From Martelella lutilitoris (GTDB taxonomy: Bacteria; Pseudomonadota; Alphaproteobacteria; Rhizobiales; Rhizobiaceae), in NCBI RefSeq assembly GCF_016598595.1, contig NZ_CP066786.1:1635501-1699500 (forward strand): a DNA stretch of 64,000 nucleotides, written 5' to 3'. The position numbers and the translations under genes are program-made. Under the pieces are notes generated by a model. It did not search any database, was not told the origin of the DNA, and was given only the letters and a program-made list of their open reading frames with translations. The first letter of the stretch is position 1. Every line of letters begins with the position of its first letter. Positions 16,259 through 24,592 of this stretch are shown piece after piece.

Positions 16259-17319
16259 CTCATACAAAAGGTGCCGTGGCGTTTCGCAATGTGCGGAAGA
16301 GCTTCGGCCATTTCACCGCCATTCCGGATCTCTCGCTCGACATTGAGCCGGGCCAGCTTGTCACGCTGCTCGGACCCTCTGGATGCGGCAAGACGACAAC
16401 CCTTCGCATGCTGGCGGGTCTGGAAAGCCCTACCGAAGGCCAGATCATGATCGGTGGCGAGGATGTCACCCGCCTGCCCGCCGACAGGCGCGACGTATCG
16501 ATGGTGTTCCAGAGCTATGCGCTTTTTCCGCATATGCGCGTTGGCCAGAATGTAGCCTACGGACTTGAAGCGAGCGGTATCAAATCAGGTGAGGCGCGCA
16601 AGCGCGCCGAAGAGGCGCTCGAAGTCGTTGGGCTCTCCGGTCTGTCAGGCCGCCTGCCGGCAGAGCTTTCCGGCGGCCAGCAGCAGCGCGTCGCCGTGGC
16701 GCGCGCACTCGTTCTTGAGCCGCAGGTCCTGCTGCTCGACGAACCGCTTTCGAATCTCGATGCCCGACTGCGTCGCCAGGTGCGCACGGATATCCGCACG
16801 CTGCAGCAGCGCCTTCGTTTCACGGCTGTTTACGTCACGCATGATCAGGAAGAAGCGCTCGCTGTCTCCGATACCATTGTTGTCATGAAGGATGGGAAGG
16901 TCGCTCAGATCGGGTCACCGCGAGAGCTTTATGAGGCGCCGGCGTCCGAGTTCATTGCCGACTTCATCGGAGAGGCCAATGTGGTGGATGGGCATGTCAG
17001 GTCTATCGAAGGCGATATTGCGAAGGTCGATGTGGGCGGAGTAACCATCGCGCTGCCGTCGCGCGGTATCAAACCGGGCCCGGCTCGGCTGTCGCTCCAT
17101 GCCAATGCCATGAAGGTCAGATCTGAAGGGCAGGGGGTTCCGGGTACAATCGCCTCCTCGGCTTATCTCGGCGATCATGTCGAATACGAGATCGATGGTC
17201 CGCTAGGACGCATATTCGTGGTCGATGACGAAAGCGAAGTACCGTTGCCAGCCGGTTCAAACGTCCGGCTTGAAGTTCGCCCGAGGGGCGTCGCGCTTAT
17301 TCCGCAGGAGCATGCATGA
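16255..17319 (+). CDS. ABC transporter ATP-binding protein, AfuC/FbpC class
   Basis: A 354-aa ATPase. Walker A GPSGCGKTT lies at ~40-48, signature LSGGQQQR at ~138, and Walker B VLLLDEP at ~158. The switch region is VTHDQEEA. A TOBE-like C-terminal region starts at ~240 and ends VRLEVRPRGVALIP. The gene overlaps both neighbours by 4 nt (permease and phosphatase), so the three are one translational unit under the LacI-type repressor. Confidence 0.94.
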   Translation: MTHTKGAVAFRNVRKSFGHFTAIPDLSLDIEPGQLVTLLGPSGCGKTTTLRMLAGLESPTEGQIMIGGEDVTRLPADRRDVSMVFQSYALFPHMRVGQNVAYGLEASGIKSGEARKRAEEALEVVGLSGLSGRLPAELSGGQQQRVAVARALVLEPQVLLLDEPLSNLDARLRRQVRTDIRTLQQRLRFTAVYVTHDQEEALAVSDTIVVMKDGKVAQIGSPRELYEAPASEFIADFIGEANVVDGHVRSIEGDIAKVDVGGVTIALPSRGIKPGPARLSLHANAMKVRSEGQGVPGTIASSAYLGDHVEYEIDGPLGRIFVVDDESEVPLPAGSNVRLEVRPRGVALIPQEHA

Positions 17320-18122
17320 CCGGAACAATCATGACCGAGAGCAGGCTCAACACGGCAACGGAGCTTGCCAGGCGCGCCGGGAAGCTGGCTTTTGCCTATT
17401 TCGAGAACCGCGAGGAACTGCTGGTGCGGCAAAAACGCCATGTGACCGATCTGGTGTCCCAGGCGGATCTCGAAGTCGAAACGCTCATCCGGGACGGGCT
17501 GAACACATCATTCCCGCTAGATGCGCAACTCGGCGAAGAACACGGCTTGAGCGAAGGCAGTTCCGGCGTAACCTGGGTGATTGACCCGATTGACGGCACG
17601 GCTCCCTATCTTAACGGATTGCCCGGCTGGTGTGTGTCGATCGGCGCCTGTGACGAGGACGGCCCGATCCTCGGCGTGATCTATGTGCCGGTCCTGAATG
17701 AGCTGTTCGTCGCGGCGCGAGGGCAAGGGGCTACGTTGAACGGCAAGCCCGTCCGCGCTCTGGACGGGGATCTCAGGTCCGGCCTGTTGGGGGTCGGGGC
17801 CAATGACCGCGTCTCCAGCGAGCGTGTCGGGCGCATGCTGGCCGATTTGTCAGAGGCCGGGGCAGGGTGGGTCCGCTACGGGTCGGGCGCCTTGATGCTG
17901 GCCTGGGTCGCCGCCGGTCGCCTCACCGGGTACGTTGAACCGCGGATGAGCGCATGGGATTGCCTCGCTGGCTACTGCCTTATCCAGGAAGCTGGCGGGC
18001 GCGTGCTTGCCTTTCCGAACGGTCCCGGGCTGACCGCGCCAGCGCCAGTTCTAGGCGCGTGCGCGGGCGCATACGCGGAACTTGCCAGTATCTGCGGGTT
18101 TGGCCAGTCGCCTGAATGGTAG
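17316..18122 (+). CDS. Inositol monophosphatase-family phosphatase in a transport operon
   Basis: A 268-aa Mg2+-dependent phosphatase of the IMPase/CysQ superfamily. All metal ligands are visible: GEE at ~73-75, DPIDGT with Asp90 and Asp93, and Asp215 in MSAWDCLAGYCLIQEAGG. The start at 17316 overlaps the ATPase stop by ATGA, with AGGAG 5 bp upstream; a second ATG is five codons in. Being translationally coupled to an importer, it most likely dephosphorylates the imported compound (inositol, sugar or polyol phosphate). The enzyme class is clear; the substrate is inference. Confidence 0.9.
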   Translation: MTGTIMTESRLNTATELARRAGKLAFAYFENREELLVRQKRHVTDLVSQADLEVETLIRDGLNTSFPLDAQLGEEHGLSEGSSGVTWVIDPIDGTAPYLNGLPGWCVSIGACDEDGPILGVIYVPVLNELFVAARGQGATLNGKPVRALDGDLRSGLLGVGANDRVSSERVGRMLADLSEAGAGWVRYGSGALMLAWVAAGRLTGYVEPRMSAWDCLAGYCLIQEAGGRVLAFPNGPGLTAPAPVLGACAGAYAELASICGFGQSPEW

Positions 18123-18466
18123 CCCGCAGCTCTTCCCTTGACCACAGAGGAGAGTTGGCCTGAACGGAACAGCGTGTGCGAACCGAACCGTTCGGTTGCT
18201 CTGGCAAAGGAAGCCCGCAGCGCCACTACTTGGCATCATTTACATCTCCGCGTTTTAAAGACTGTTCGGGCACTTCGAATGACATCTCGTGTGTCATCAG
18301 GCGTGTTGCCTCGGCGACAAGTGCAACGGTCGCCTGCTCCCCCGGACAGCGGTGCGCGTTTGCCGCATAGCGGGTTCGTTCATCGCCCGTTCACGGCCAT
18401 CGCAGTTGCTTACGCAGACCGATAGCTTTCGAGAAATCGGCGGGCTGATCTGAATGGCCGGAATTA

Positions 18467-18517
18467 GGCCGCGCCTACGCCGCCCATGCCGACGAAGGCT
18501 TCGGCTTAGGCGCGGCC
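18467..18517. repeat. 16-bp inverted repeat with one mismatch
   Basis: The arms 18467-18482 and 18502-18517 are complementary except at one position and flank a 19-nt loop. The GC-rich palindrome without a T-run resembles dispersed intergenic palindromes of rhizobial genomes, but I do not recognise a named family. It could also end the phosphatase operon 345 bp upstream. Confidence 0.5.
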
Positions 18518-18556
18518 CGATTTGGCAGGCCACGGCGGAAAATATTCCGAGGATGC

Positions 18557-18585
18557 TTGCAAAAGGAACAAAAAGGTAACATAAT
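18557..18585 (+). promoter_or_regulatory. Sigma-70-type promoter candidate
   Basis: TTGCAA (18557-18562) and CATAAT (18580-18585) are separated by 17 bp in an A-rich stretch, just ahead of the small membrane peptide gene and dnaE. Confidence 0.45.
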
Positions 18586-18613
18586 AAAAACATAAAGCGA
18601 AACGGAGGCGAAA

Positions 18614-18700
18614 ATGACGGAAATTCTGCGCGATGTGGCGGCATTCTTCTCGATCACGCTGTTCCTGACCAGCATGGCGCTGATCGTCAGCTCAATGTAA
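18614..18700 (+). CDS. Small single-helix membrane peptide (28 aa)
   Basis: A 28-codon frame starts MTEILRDVAAFF and continues as one uninterrupted hydrophobic helix to the end. It has GGAGG five bases before ATG and a promoter-like element about 30 bp upstream. A short amphipathic N-terminus followed by a single membrane helix is typical of small membrane proteins. It lies 117 bp upstream of dnaE on the same strand. No function can be assigned, and it could be missed because of its size. Confidence 0.58.
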   Translation: MTEILRDVAAFFSITLFLTSMALIVSSM

Positions 18701-18817
18701 ATACGCCCGCCGCCCCACGGCGACGCGAGCTTTCTGTGCATATGTTTTGTTGGCGTTGCGCGGGCCGGGCCGGCCTGCGAGGATCAGGATCCACGGTAAG
18801 GCACGACGGAGCAGGCA

Positions 18818-21800
18818 ATGGCAGATGTGATCGGACACGGCGGCGATGACCGGTCGGGCGGGGCAGCGGTTCGATTCGTTCACCTGAGGACCCATTCGGC
18901 CTATTCCCTTCTTGAGGGAGCCTTGCCGCTCAAAAAAATCCTGAAGCTTGCCCTTGACGACCGGCAGCCGGCTGTTGCCGTCACCGACACGAACAATCTG
19001 TTCGGCGCGCTCGAATTTTCGCAGAAGGCGATCGGGGAGGGGCTGCAGCCGATCATCGGCTGTCAGCTGTCGATCGACATGGAAGATGGCGGCGAGGGCG
19101 ATCGGCGCGGCGGGTCCCACCTCCCGGCAAAACTGCCGGCGATCGTTGTTCTCGTGGCCAATGAAACGGGCTATGCGAACCTCATGCACCTCGTCAGCGA
19201 GGCCTATCTCGGCGGCGAGGCGCATGACAGCATCTATATCCGGAAGTCCTGGCTGGAAGGCCGGGCGGACGGTCTGATCGTTCTGACCGGCGGGCCGGGC
19301 GGTCCGATCGACCAGGCGCTCGCCTCGGGTTTCGAGGCCAAGGCGCGCGAGCGTCTGGAAGCGCTCAAGACGCTTTTCGGCGACCGGTTGTATGTCGAAT
19401 TGCAGCGTCAGGGTGCTTTTGATCTTCAGCGCGAACGCCATGTGATCAATCTGGCTTATGAGCTTGAACTTCCGCTGGTGGCAACCAATGAGCCTTTTTT
19501 CCCGGCGCGCGAGGATTTCGAGGCGCATGACGCGCTGATGGCCGTCGCGCATAATGCCATCGTCTCCGACGACCGGCGTTTTAGGCTGACGCCGGACCAC
19601 TTCATGAAAACGCAGGCGGAAATGGCGGAACTGTTTTCCGACCTTCCCGAGGCGCTCGACAATACGGTCGAGATCGCACGGCGCTGCAGCTTCATCCTGC
19701 AGACGCGCAGTCCGATCCTGCCGCGCTTCACCGGCGCTTCCGAGGATCCGGAGGAGGCCGAACGGGCCGAGGCGCTCGAGTTGCGCCGACAGGCCGTCGA
19801 GGGGCTTGAGGCGCGGCTCTCTCATGTGGGGCTGAGCGAGGGGCACAGTCGCCAGGATTATGTCGAGCGGCTCGACTATGAACTGGGCATCATCGAGAGC
19901 ATGAAATTTCCCGGCTACTTCCTGATCGTTGCCGACTTCATCAAATGGGCCAAGGAACATGATATTCCCGTCGGTCCGGGCCGCGGTTCGGGCGCGGGCT
20001 CGCTTGTTGCCTATGCGCTGACGATTACCGATGTCGATCCGCTGCGCTTCTCGCTTCTGTTCGAACGCTTTCTCAACCCCGAGCGCGTGTCGATGCCGGA
20101 CTTCGATATCGATTTCTGTCAGGACCGGCGCGAGGAGGTGATCCGCTACGTTCAGCAGAAATACGGACGCGCCCAGGTGGCGCAGATCATCACTTTCGGG
20201 TCGCTGCAGGCGCGCGCCGCCCTGCGCGATGTCGGCCGCGTGCTGGAAATGCCTTACGGGCAGGTCGACCGGATCAGCAAGCTCGTGCCCAACAATCCGG
20301 CCAATCCGGTGACGCTTGCCAAGGCGATCGAGGACGAGCCGAAATTCCAGGAGGCTGCCGAAGAAGAGCCGATCGTCGGGCGTCTGCTGGCGATCGCTCA
20401 GAAGATCGAGGGGCTCTACCGGCATGCCTCGACCCATGCCGCCGGGATCGTGATCGGCGACCGGCCGCTTTCGCGACTGGTGCCGATGTATCGCGATCCG
20501 CGCTCGGACATGCCGGTCACGCAGTTCAACATGAAATGGGTGGAGCAGGCCGGTCTCGTGAAGTTCGACTTTCTCGGTTTGAAGACGCTGACGGTGTTGA
20601 AGACGGCGGTCGACTTCATCGCCCGGCGCGACATCAAGGTCGACCTGTCGCTGGTTCCGCTTGATGATCACGACACCTATGACATGCTGGCCCGCGGCGA
20701 GACGGTCGGCGTGTTCCAGGTGGAAAGCGCCGGCATGCGCAAGGCGCTGATCGGGATGAGGCCGGACCGGATCGAGGACCTGATCGCCCTTGTCGCGCTT
20801 TATCGGCCGGGGCCGATGGAAAACATCCCCGTCTATAATGCGCGCAAGCACGGCGAGGAGGAGATCGAGTCGGTGCATCCGATGATCGATCATCTTCTCG
20901 CCGAGACCCAGGGCGTCATCATCTACCAGGAACAGGTGATGCAGGTGGCGCAGGTGCTTTCGGGCTATTCGCTCGGTGAGGCCGACCTTCTGCGCCGCGC
21001 GATGGGCAAGAAGATCAAGGAGCAGATGGACAAGCAGCGCGTCCGTTTCGTCGAGGGCGCGGTCGAAAAGGGCGTCAAGAAACAGCGCGCGGACGAGATC
21101 TTCGATCTTCTGGCGAAGTTCGCCAATTACGGCTTCAACAAGTCGCATGCCGCCGCCTACGCCATCGTCTCTTATCATACTGCCTTTCTGAAGGCGCATT
21201 ATCCGGTGGAGTTCCTTGCCGCGTCGATGACGCTCGACATGGCCAATACCGAAAAGCTGAACGATTTTCGGCACGACGCCCGAAGGCTCGGCATCGAGGT
21301 GGTGGCGCCGTCGATCCAGACGAGCCACCGGCATTTCGAGCCGGGCGAGGACCGGATCTACTATGCGCTAGCCGCCATCAAGGGCGTCGGCGATGCGGCC
21401 GTCGATCATATCGTCGCGGCGCGCGGCGAGAGACCCTTTGCCGATCTTGAGGATTTCTGCCAGCGCATCGACCCCAAGCTCGTCAACCGCCGGGTTCTGG
21501 AGAGCCTGATCTGCGCCGGCGCGTTCGATTGTTTCGGGCATGACCGCGCGGCGCTTCTGGCCGGACTCGATCGCATCATCGGCCTTGCCCAGCGGACCCA
21601 GGAGGATCGCGCCAGCGGCCAGGCCGATATCTTCGGAAGCGCCGGCCAGGTCTCCAAGATCGTGCTCCCGGACTATACGCCGCTTTCCGACTCCGAACGG
21701 CTGATGCGCGAATACCAGATGCTCGGCTTCTATCAGACGGCCCATCCGCTCGATGCCTATGCCGATATTCTGGCGAAGATGCGCGTACAGGCTTTCTCGG

Positions 21801-22309
21801 CGTTCCAGCTTTCGGTGAAGAACGGTTCGGACCGCGGCCGGCTCGCGGGCACCGTGGTGGCCAAGCAGGAACGCAAGACCCGGACCGGCAACCGCATGGG
21901 CATCGTTACCTTTTCAGATGCCACCGGCCAGTTCGAGGCGGTGCTGTTTTCGGAGATGCTCTATCAGTACCGCGATCTGCTGGAGCCCGGCACATCGGTC
22001 GTCATTACCGTTTCCGCCGAAATGCGGCCGGAAGGGATCGGCATGCGCATCCAGACGGTCCAGTCGCTCGAGGAGGAGGCTGTGCGCCAGCAAAAGGCGA
22101 TGCGGATCTTCCTGCGCGACGATTCGCCGATCGCCTCGCTCGCGCGCCACCTGAATGAGAATGGCGAAGGCCTGGTATCGTTTGTCGTCATCCAGGATCA
22201 CGGGCTTCGCGAGATCGAGGTCGAGTTGCCGGGCAAGTATCGCCTGTCCCCCGAGGTGGCCTCGGCCATGCGGGCCGTCGCCGGCGTCGTGGACGTGGAA
22301 CTGGTCTGA
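18818..22309 (+). CDS. dnaE: DNA polymerase III alpha subunit
   Basis: The replicative DNA polymerase catalytic subunit, 1163 aa, normal for DnaE1. The N-terminal PHP domain begins FVHLRTHSAYSLLEG and includes AVTDTNNLFG. The polymerase core contains GPGRGSGAGSLVAYAL and the catalytic Asp pair in MPDFDIDF (~428-432). Further on are the fingers and helix-hairpin-helix region (IKGVGDAAVDHI) and an OB fold (AGTVVAKQERKTRTGNRMG, ~1010). It has the standard C-terminal domain, so it is the replicative enzyme rather than the error-prone DnaE2. It appears monocistronic. Confidence 0.97.
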   Translation: MADVIGHGGDDRSGGAAVRFVHLRTHSAYSLLEGALPLKKILKLALDDRQPAVAVTDTNNLFGALEFSQKAIGEGLQPIIGCQLSIDMEDGGEGDRRGGSHLPAKLPAIVVLVANETGYANLMHLVSEAYLGGEAHDSIYIRKSWLEGRADGLIVLTGGPGGPIDQALASGFEAKARERLEALKTLFGDRLYVELQRQGAFDLQRERHVINLAYELELPLVATNEPFFPAREDFEAHDALMAVAHNAIVSDDRRFRLTPDHFMKTQAEMAELFSDLPEALDNTVEIARRCSFILQTRSPILPRFTGASEDPEEAERAEALELRRQAVEGLEARLSHVGLSEGHSRQDYVERLDYELGIIESMKFPGYFLIVADFIKWAKEHDIPVGPGRGSGAGSLVAYALTITDVDPLRFSLLFERFLNPERVSMPDFDIDFCQDRREEVIRYVQQKYGRAQVAQIITFGSLQARAALRDVGRVLEMPYGQVDRISKLVPNNPANPVTLAKAIEDEPKFQEAAEEEPIVGRLLAIAQKIEGLYRHASTHAAGIVIGDRPLSRLVPMYRDPRSDMPVTQFNMKWVEQAGLVKFDFLGLKTLTVLKTAVDFIARRDIKVDLSLVPLDDHDTYDMLARGETVGVFQVESAGMRKALIGMRPDRIEDLIALVALYRPGPMENIPVYNARKHGEEEIESVHPMIDHLLAETQGVIIYQEQVMQVAQVLSGYSLGEADLLRRAMGKKIKEQMDKQRVRFVEGAVEKGVKKQRADEIFDLLAKFANYGFNKSHAAAYAIVSYHTAFLKAHYPVEFLAASMTLDMANTEKLNDFRHDARRLGIEVVAPSIQTSHRHFEPGEDRIYYALAAIKGVGDAAVDHIVAARGERPFADLEDFCQRIDPKLVNRRVLESLICAGAFDCFGHDRAALLAGLDRIIGLAQRTQEDRASGQADIFGSAGQVSKIVLPDYTPLSDSERLMREYQMLGFYQTAHPLDAYADILAKMRVQAFSAFQLSVKNGSDRGRLAGTVVAKQERKTRTGNRMGIVTFSDATGQFEAVLFSEMLYQYRDLLEPGTSVVITVSAEMRPEGIGMRIQTVQSLEEEAVRQQKAMRIFLRDDSPIASLARHLNENGEGLVSFVVIQDHGLREIEVELPGKYRLSPEVASAMRAVAGVVDVELV

Positions 22310-22825
22310 TGCCTTAAGCCGGGGCGGCAGCCCCGGCAACTGGCAAGGGCGGACCGTTTGATGATGGCGCCGGGGACGCGGCGCATTGGCTTTACCGGTC
22401 TCGTTCATCGGTGCGGCGGACGGCATGCGCGGTGATTCCCGTCCAAATCGCGTGCGGACGGCAGGCTGTTCCGGGCGAATGTCGTGTTGCGACGGACGGA
22501 TTTTCGCCCGGAAACGCCTTCTTAAGGCGGATTCGTTCGTTCCCGACCGCGATCCGGCGTCTGTTTCGCTCTTGTTTTCTTTACCTTTTGTAAAGATTTG
22601 CCGCTCCGGAGGGGATACTTGTTGCCAATCCGCAACAGCAAGCAGGTAAGGACGACCTGAAGACGACAAACCGGATGATTGGTGATTGCGATCGTGACGC
22701 GGTCTTGTATGTTCAACCTCGGAAGTGAGGGCGAGACGGCCCGGTCTTCTTGAAACCAGGGGATGGGGCAGGGAACGCCTCGGCGAAAATCCCAGACCCG
22801 CTTTAAACCTTATTTGGAGGTCATT
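22310..22825. other. Non-coding region between dnaE and the porin gene
   Basis: It contains a GC hairpin just after dnaE (arms 22318-22325 and 22330-22337, loop GGCA, no T-run). An 11-bp perfect inverted repeat (22469-22513) and a possible porin promoter follow; TTGCGA at 22686 and TATGTT at 22708 are 16 bp apart. That promoter would give a leader of about 100 nt. No gene is supported here, and a small RNA is possible but unproven. Confidence 0.5.
22469..22513. repeat. 11-bp perfect inverted repeat upstream of the porin
   Basis: TTCCGGGCGAA at 22469-22479 is the exact reverse complement of 22503-22513. The 23-nt interval contains a smaller GTCG/CGAC hairpin. This could fold as a two-stage stem in RNA. 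Confidence 0.45.
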
Positions 22826-23917
22826 ATGAACGTGAAGAGCCTTCTCCTCGGCTCCGCTGCAGCAGTTGCAGCAGCTTCCGGCGCTCAGGCTGCCGACCCG
22901 GTTGTGGTCATCGAGCCTGTAACTGCCAACTACGTCGAAGTCTGCGACACCTTCGGTGCCGGCTACTTCTACATCCCGGGCACCGAAACCTGCCTCGACA
23001 TCGGCGGTTACGTCCGTTTCCAGGTCAGCGCCCTGAGCAAGCAGAGCCCGATGTGGGCCGCTTCCACGCCCGGCACTTGGGACGTTTTCACCAAGGCGCA
23101 GCTTGACATCGCCAGCAAGACGGAAACCGAGCTCGGTGTCCTGACCGGCGTCATCAAGATGAACGCCGAAGCCCACAGCGCCGGCGGTTCGGGCACGACC
23201 TTCGGTCTCGACCAGACCTACCTCGCTCTCGGCGGCTTCCAGGCCGGTTATTTCCAGAGCTACTGGGATGAAGGTCTCGTCGGCGAAATCGACGACCTGT
23301 CGGGCAACACCAAGTTCAACTCGATGCGTTACGTCTTCACGGGCGACGGCTTCGTAGCCGGTCTCTCGCTTGACGCTCTGACGGCTTCGCAGGTTGGCTA
23401 CACCGGCGATCCGGATCTGGCCCGCATCGGCGTTTCCGGTCGTGTCGGCTTCCAGGCCGGCGGTATCGGCTTCAAGGTTGACGGTGGCTACGACACCTTC
23501 AACGAAGACGGTTCGGTTCGTGCGATGACGACCCTTGCTCTCGGCCCGGGTCAGCTTGACCTCGGTGCTTCGTGGGCTTCCGGCTGGAACGCATACGCCA
23601 ACACCTTCGATGACTGGTTCGACAGCTACCCCTTCGCTGGTCCGCTTCCGAACTCCGTCTACGCCGAATGGCAGCTGGCTGCCGGTTACGCTCTTGACGT
23701 GACCGACAAGTTCACCATCACGCCGGCTATCCAGTGGACCTCGGTCAACATCCCGACGGCTTCGAACAAGAGCTTCTACACCTTCGGCGCTCTGTTTGAC
23801 TACGAGATCGTTGACGGTCTGTCCGCCAAGGTCAACTTCGACTATGCCGACCTGCCGGACTCCTACTTCAAGGACGACACCTGGGGCGGTTGGTTCCGTC
23901 TGCAGCGCGACTTCTAA
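22826..23917 (+). CDS. Outer membrane porin, RopA/Omp2 type (Porin_2 family)
   Basis: A 363-aa beta-barrel porin of the rhizobial/Brucella type. The signal peptide ends SGAQA (~22). The mature part begins with the conserved region containing VEVCDTFGAGYFYIPGTETCLDIGGYV, with its Cys pair, and ends in Phe (RLQRDF), the usual outer-membrane assembly signal. The start is the ATG at 22826, behind TTGGAGG. Codon choice is strongly biased, as expected of a very highly expressed gene, and a good terminator follows. It forms the general diffusion pore of the outer membrane. Confidence 0.95.
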   Translation: MNVKSLLLGSAAAVAAASGAQAADPVVVIEPVTANYVEVCDTFGAGYFYIPGTETCLDIGGYVRFQVSALSKQSPMWAASTPGTWDVFTKAQLDIASKTETELGVLTGVIKMNAEAHSAGGSGTTFGLDQTYLALGGFQAGYFQSYWDEGLVGEIDDLSGNTKFNSMRYVFTGDGFVAGLSLDALTASQVGYTGDPDLARIGVSGRVGFQAGGIGFKVDGGYDTFNEDGSVRAMTTLALGPGQLDLGASWASGWNAYANTFDDWFDSYPFAGPLPNSVYAEWQLAAGYALDVTDKFTITPAIQWTSVNIPTASNKSFYTFGALFDYEIVDGLSAKVNFDYADLPDSYFKDDTWGGWFRLQRDF

Positions 23918-23941
23918 GAAGCGCTCAGGTCTAGTTTGGAG

Positions 23942-23968
23942 AAACCCGGTCCTTGCGGCCGGGTTTTT
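23942..23968 (+). terminator. Rho-independent terminator of the porin gene
   Basis: AAACCCGG and CCGGGTTT pair across a short GC-containing loop, with the stem extendable around one bulge. A five-T run follows, 25 bp after the porin stop. Confidence 0.88.
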
Positions 23969-24129
23969 CTGTTTTGGGTTTGCGCATGGGCAGGGCGCAA
24001 CCTGCACGACGGCCCTTCTTTCCGGCAATGGCAGCCTTGCGCATCCGGACGCGCCGAATGCGTGGCCGGCATCGCTGCCCGGAGGCGGCGCGCCCGGGCT
24101 ATTCCGCTTCTCTATGTTCGCGCGCGTGA

Positions 24130-24140
24130 GGGGGGGGGGG
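24130..24140. repeat. G11 homopolymer
   Basis: Eleven consecutive Gs lie directly past the 3' end of the tRNA gene. Such a run is rare in non-coding DNA and is prone to slippage or sequencing length error. Confidence 0.7.
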
Positions 24141-24141
24141 C

Positions 24142-24228
24142 TGGTGCGGACGGCGGGGCTCGAACCCGCATGACCAATCGGTCGAGGGATTTTAAGTCCC
24201 TTGCGTCTACCTGTTTCGCCACGTCCGC
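24142..24228 (-). tRNA. tRNA-Leu (anticodon TAA)
   Basis: On the minus strand the acceptor arms GCGGACG and CGTCCGC pair perfectly, followed by discriminator A and an encoded CCA. The anticodon stem-loop reads AGGGA-CTTAAAA-TCCCT, giving anticodon TAA (reads UUA). A long variable arm, as required for a class II tRNA, and the T-arm with GTTCGAG are visible. The length of 87 nt including CCA fits tRNA-Leu. Confidence 0.95.
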
Positions 24229-24592
24229 TTCGGCCAAGAGCTTTATTATGGCGATGGTCTTTAGGCAACACTTGATCGCGGTTCTTCCGGCGCGGCCAAG
24301 GGGCGTTCACCGGTGATGCTGTCTTAACCCTGTTGCGGCCAAGTGTCTGGTTTGGCCGCGTTTTCAGACTCAAACTTGCAAGTGTGTCGCTTGCGTCACA
24401 GTAATTCAGCAGAATTTCACGTAAAAGCATTTGGCAGAAGGCCGTCCATTTCCCGCCACAAAGGAAGAGCATCAGAAGGGTCTGGTGGCGTTGTCGGCGA
24501 GCCAGGGTTTTCGGTCCGGCCGTGGATCGGCGCCGCCGGCTTTTTTGCCGGGCAGGTGTGTCCGGTCAGGTGTTTCGGTGAAGAAACGTTCA
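24229..24592. other. Upstream region of exoR
   Basis: There is no supported gene in these 364 bases. They separate the divergent tRNA-Leu and exoR and must hold both promoters; I could not place a convincing -35/-10 pair. The exoR frame stays open leftwards into this region, but family length argues against using it. Confidence 0.45.

Larger units (their letters stand above)
18123..18613. other. Non-coding stretch with inverted repeat and promoter
   Basis: No protein gene is supported before the small peptide gene at 18614. The segment holds a 16-bp imperfect inverted repeat (18467-18517) and a plausible promoter (18557-18585), listed separately. Open frames here lack ribosome sites and family resemblance. 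Confidence 0.55.

Noticed and set aside
6414..18122. Reading the two importers as iron(III) systems from their FbpABC-like architecture
   Set aside because: Neither AfuA/FbpA-class receptor contains the adjacent tyrosines used for iron. The PhnD-like partner and the coupled phosphatase point to phosphorylated ligands. This remains an inference.
18692..21334. 880-codon open frame on the minus strand opposite dnaE
   Set aside because: It is antisense to an unmistakable dnaE. The composition is Arg/His/Asp-rich and without known domains, the usual mirror of a GC-rich gene.
21914..24472. 852-codon minus-strand frame across the dnaE end, porin and tRNA
   Set aside because: It runs through a tRNA gene, a terminator and a highly expressed porin in antisense, and shows no family resemblance.
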